Shown: piece by piece, positions 5,556 through 5,954 of the stretch
How the letters are laid out: each line of letters starts with the position of its first letter
How positions within the stretch are numbered: position 1 is the stretch's first letter
NCBI GenBank assembly: GCA_036986135.1
Contig: BTQZ01000080.1
Coordinates: 1-5,954, forward strand
Direction of reading: 5' to 3'
Length of the DNA: 5,954 nucleotides
Origin: JADFRG01 sp036986135
GTDB lineage: Bacteria > Chloroflexota > Anaerolineae > Anaerolineales > E44-bin32
Notes under the pieces: model-generated
Database searches by the model: none
The model's input: only the letters and a program-made list of their open reading frames with translations
What the model was told of the DNA's origin: nothing
Made by a program: the position numbers and the translations under genes

Positions 5556-5954
5556 GGCATCGAGGGATCACAGGGTGTGCAAGTGCGCAATTCGCCGGCG
5601 CATGCGCTGAACGTTCGGTCGGTTCATTTATGGAACACGAATACTAGCGTCAAGCGGGCTGCCCCCATCGCAGGACCCCTGCATCCCACAGGCGGCAGCC
5701 CACAGTCGAAAGGTAGGATGCATGTCCCCCAGGGACGCGATCACCCAACAGACTTCCCCGCATGTGGCTTCTGCTTACGCCAGTCGTGGCAAACACTATG
5801 TCGATCGTCTGGGAGACATGCCCTTTGTTATGGAGCCTTGCAGACGGTACGCCGGGCGACGCGCGCGAAGCCCGGTCATGCCAAACCGGGGTGGCGGATG
5901 CCCAATATCCTGTCCGCCGCCGAACGACTTAACCTCACAAGGAGGAGGTAAATC
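5556..5954 (+). other. Structured leader region of a gene beginning beyond the window
   Basis: No convincing gene. Inverted repeats in order: palindrome GCGCATGCGC (5598-5607); outer stem GGGCTGCC/GGCAGCCC (5656-5663, 5694-5701) enclosing GCAGG-acc-CCTGC (5670-5682); GTCCC/GGGAC (5724-5736); CGTCTG/CAGACG (5806-5811, 5841-5846); then CCGGGC/GCCCGG (5852-5857, 5870-5875), which competes with CCCGGT/ACCGGG (5871-5876, 5885-5890); then an 8-bp stem with one G-T pair (5891-5898, 5913-5920). An open frame from ATG 5722, preceded by AAAGG, runs off the end but overlaps the SD and becomes Arg/Pro/Gly-rich, so it is at best a leader peptide. The layout suggests a regulated 5' untranslated region; it matches no riboswitch class I can name. 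Confidence 0.45.
5939..5949 (+). promoter_or_regulatory. Strong Shine-Dalgarno for the next gene off the right edge
   Basis: The string AAGGAGGAGGT followed by AAATC at the window end is nearly the perfect complement of the 16S rRNA 3' end. No start codon follows within the window, so the gene should begin within a few bases beyond 5954. It is the strongest SD in the window, suggesting a well-expressed product. Confidence 0.65.

Noticed and set aside
5577..5951. Plus-strand frame of 124 codons in the right-hand leader
   Set aside because: No SD at its GTG start, random-looking composition, and its stop lies inside the strong SD of the next gene; many inverted repeats argue for non-coding RNA.
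1..5954. tRNA, rRNA or CRISPR array
   Set aside because: No cloverleaf, ribosomal RNA signature or regularly spaced short repeats were seen.

Overview
The window is GC-rich bacterial DNA with compact gene spacing and Shine-Dalgarno (SD) led starts. A beta-CASP metallo-beta-lactamase protein, a GT4 glycosyltransferase, a polytopic flippase-like protein, a NarL-type regulator with a degenerate receiver and a TIKI/TraB-like protein together suggest an environmental, possibly uncultured, lineage. Chloroflexota/Thermomicrobia-like bacteria are one guess, but nothing here fixes the phylum.

Left part, minus strand (about 1-3820). Reading right to left there is a 5' fragment of a metallo-beta-lactamase (MBL) gene (3676 to 3460), a polytopic membrane protein of the lysylphosphatidylglycerol-synthase transmembrane/UPF0104 type (to 2153), a GT4 glycosyltransferase overlapping it by 20 bases (2172 to 952), and a second MBL gene that looks intact but leaves the window (590 to 1). 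On the plus strand, head to head with the membrane gene, is the first ~78 codons of a SAM-dependent methyltransferase, cut off just after its SAM-binding motif.

The main structural feature is a direct repeat of about 360 bp (374-733 and 3460-3817, about 94% identical). It carries the MBL promoter/leader and first 72 codons and brackets a 2.7-kb block holding glycosyltransferase, membrane protein and methyltransferase 5' end. This geometry is what a single-crossover (Campbell-type) integration of a circle, or a partial duplication, would leave; a chimeric assembly would look similar. Differences inside the repeat are almost all synonymous, so both copies diverged as working genes before one was cut off. 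The right-hand MBL fragment stays in frame through the antisense of the methyltransferase into the membrane protein, giving a 507-codon fusion ORF with a good SD; the operon may have captured the MBL expression signals.

Right part, plus strand (3818-5954). A hairpin-rich spacer precedes a LuxR/NarL-type regulator (4172-4852) that has lost the residues needed for receiver phosphorylation. After a 61-base spacer with two hairpins, one pairing with the SD, comes a 213-residue protein that looks TIKI/TraB-like (4914-5555). The last 399 bases hold no convincing gene. They are rich in inverted repeats, including two mutually exclusive hairpins, and end in a near-perfect SD, so they read as the structured leader of a gene starting just beyond the window.

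No tRNA, rRNA, CRISPR array, transposase or insertion-sequence end was recognised.
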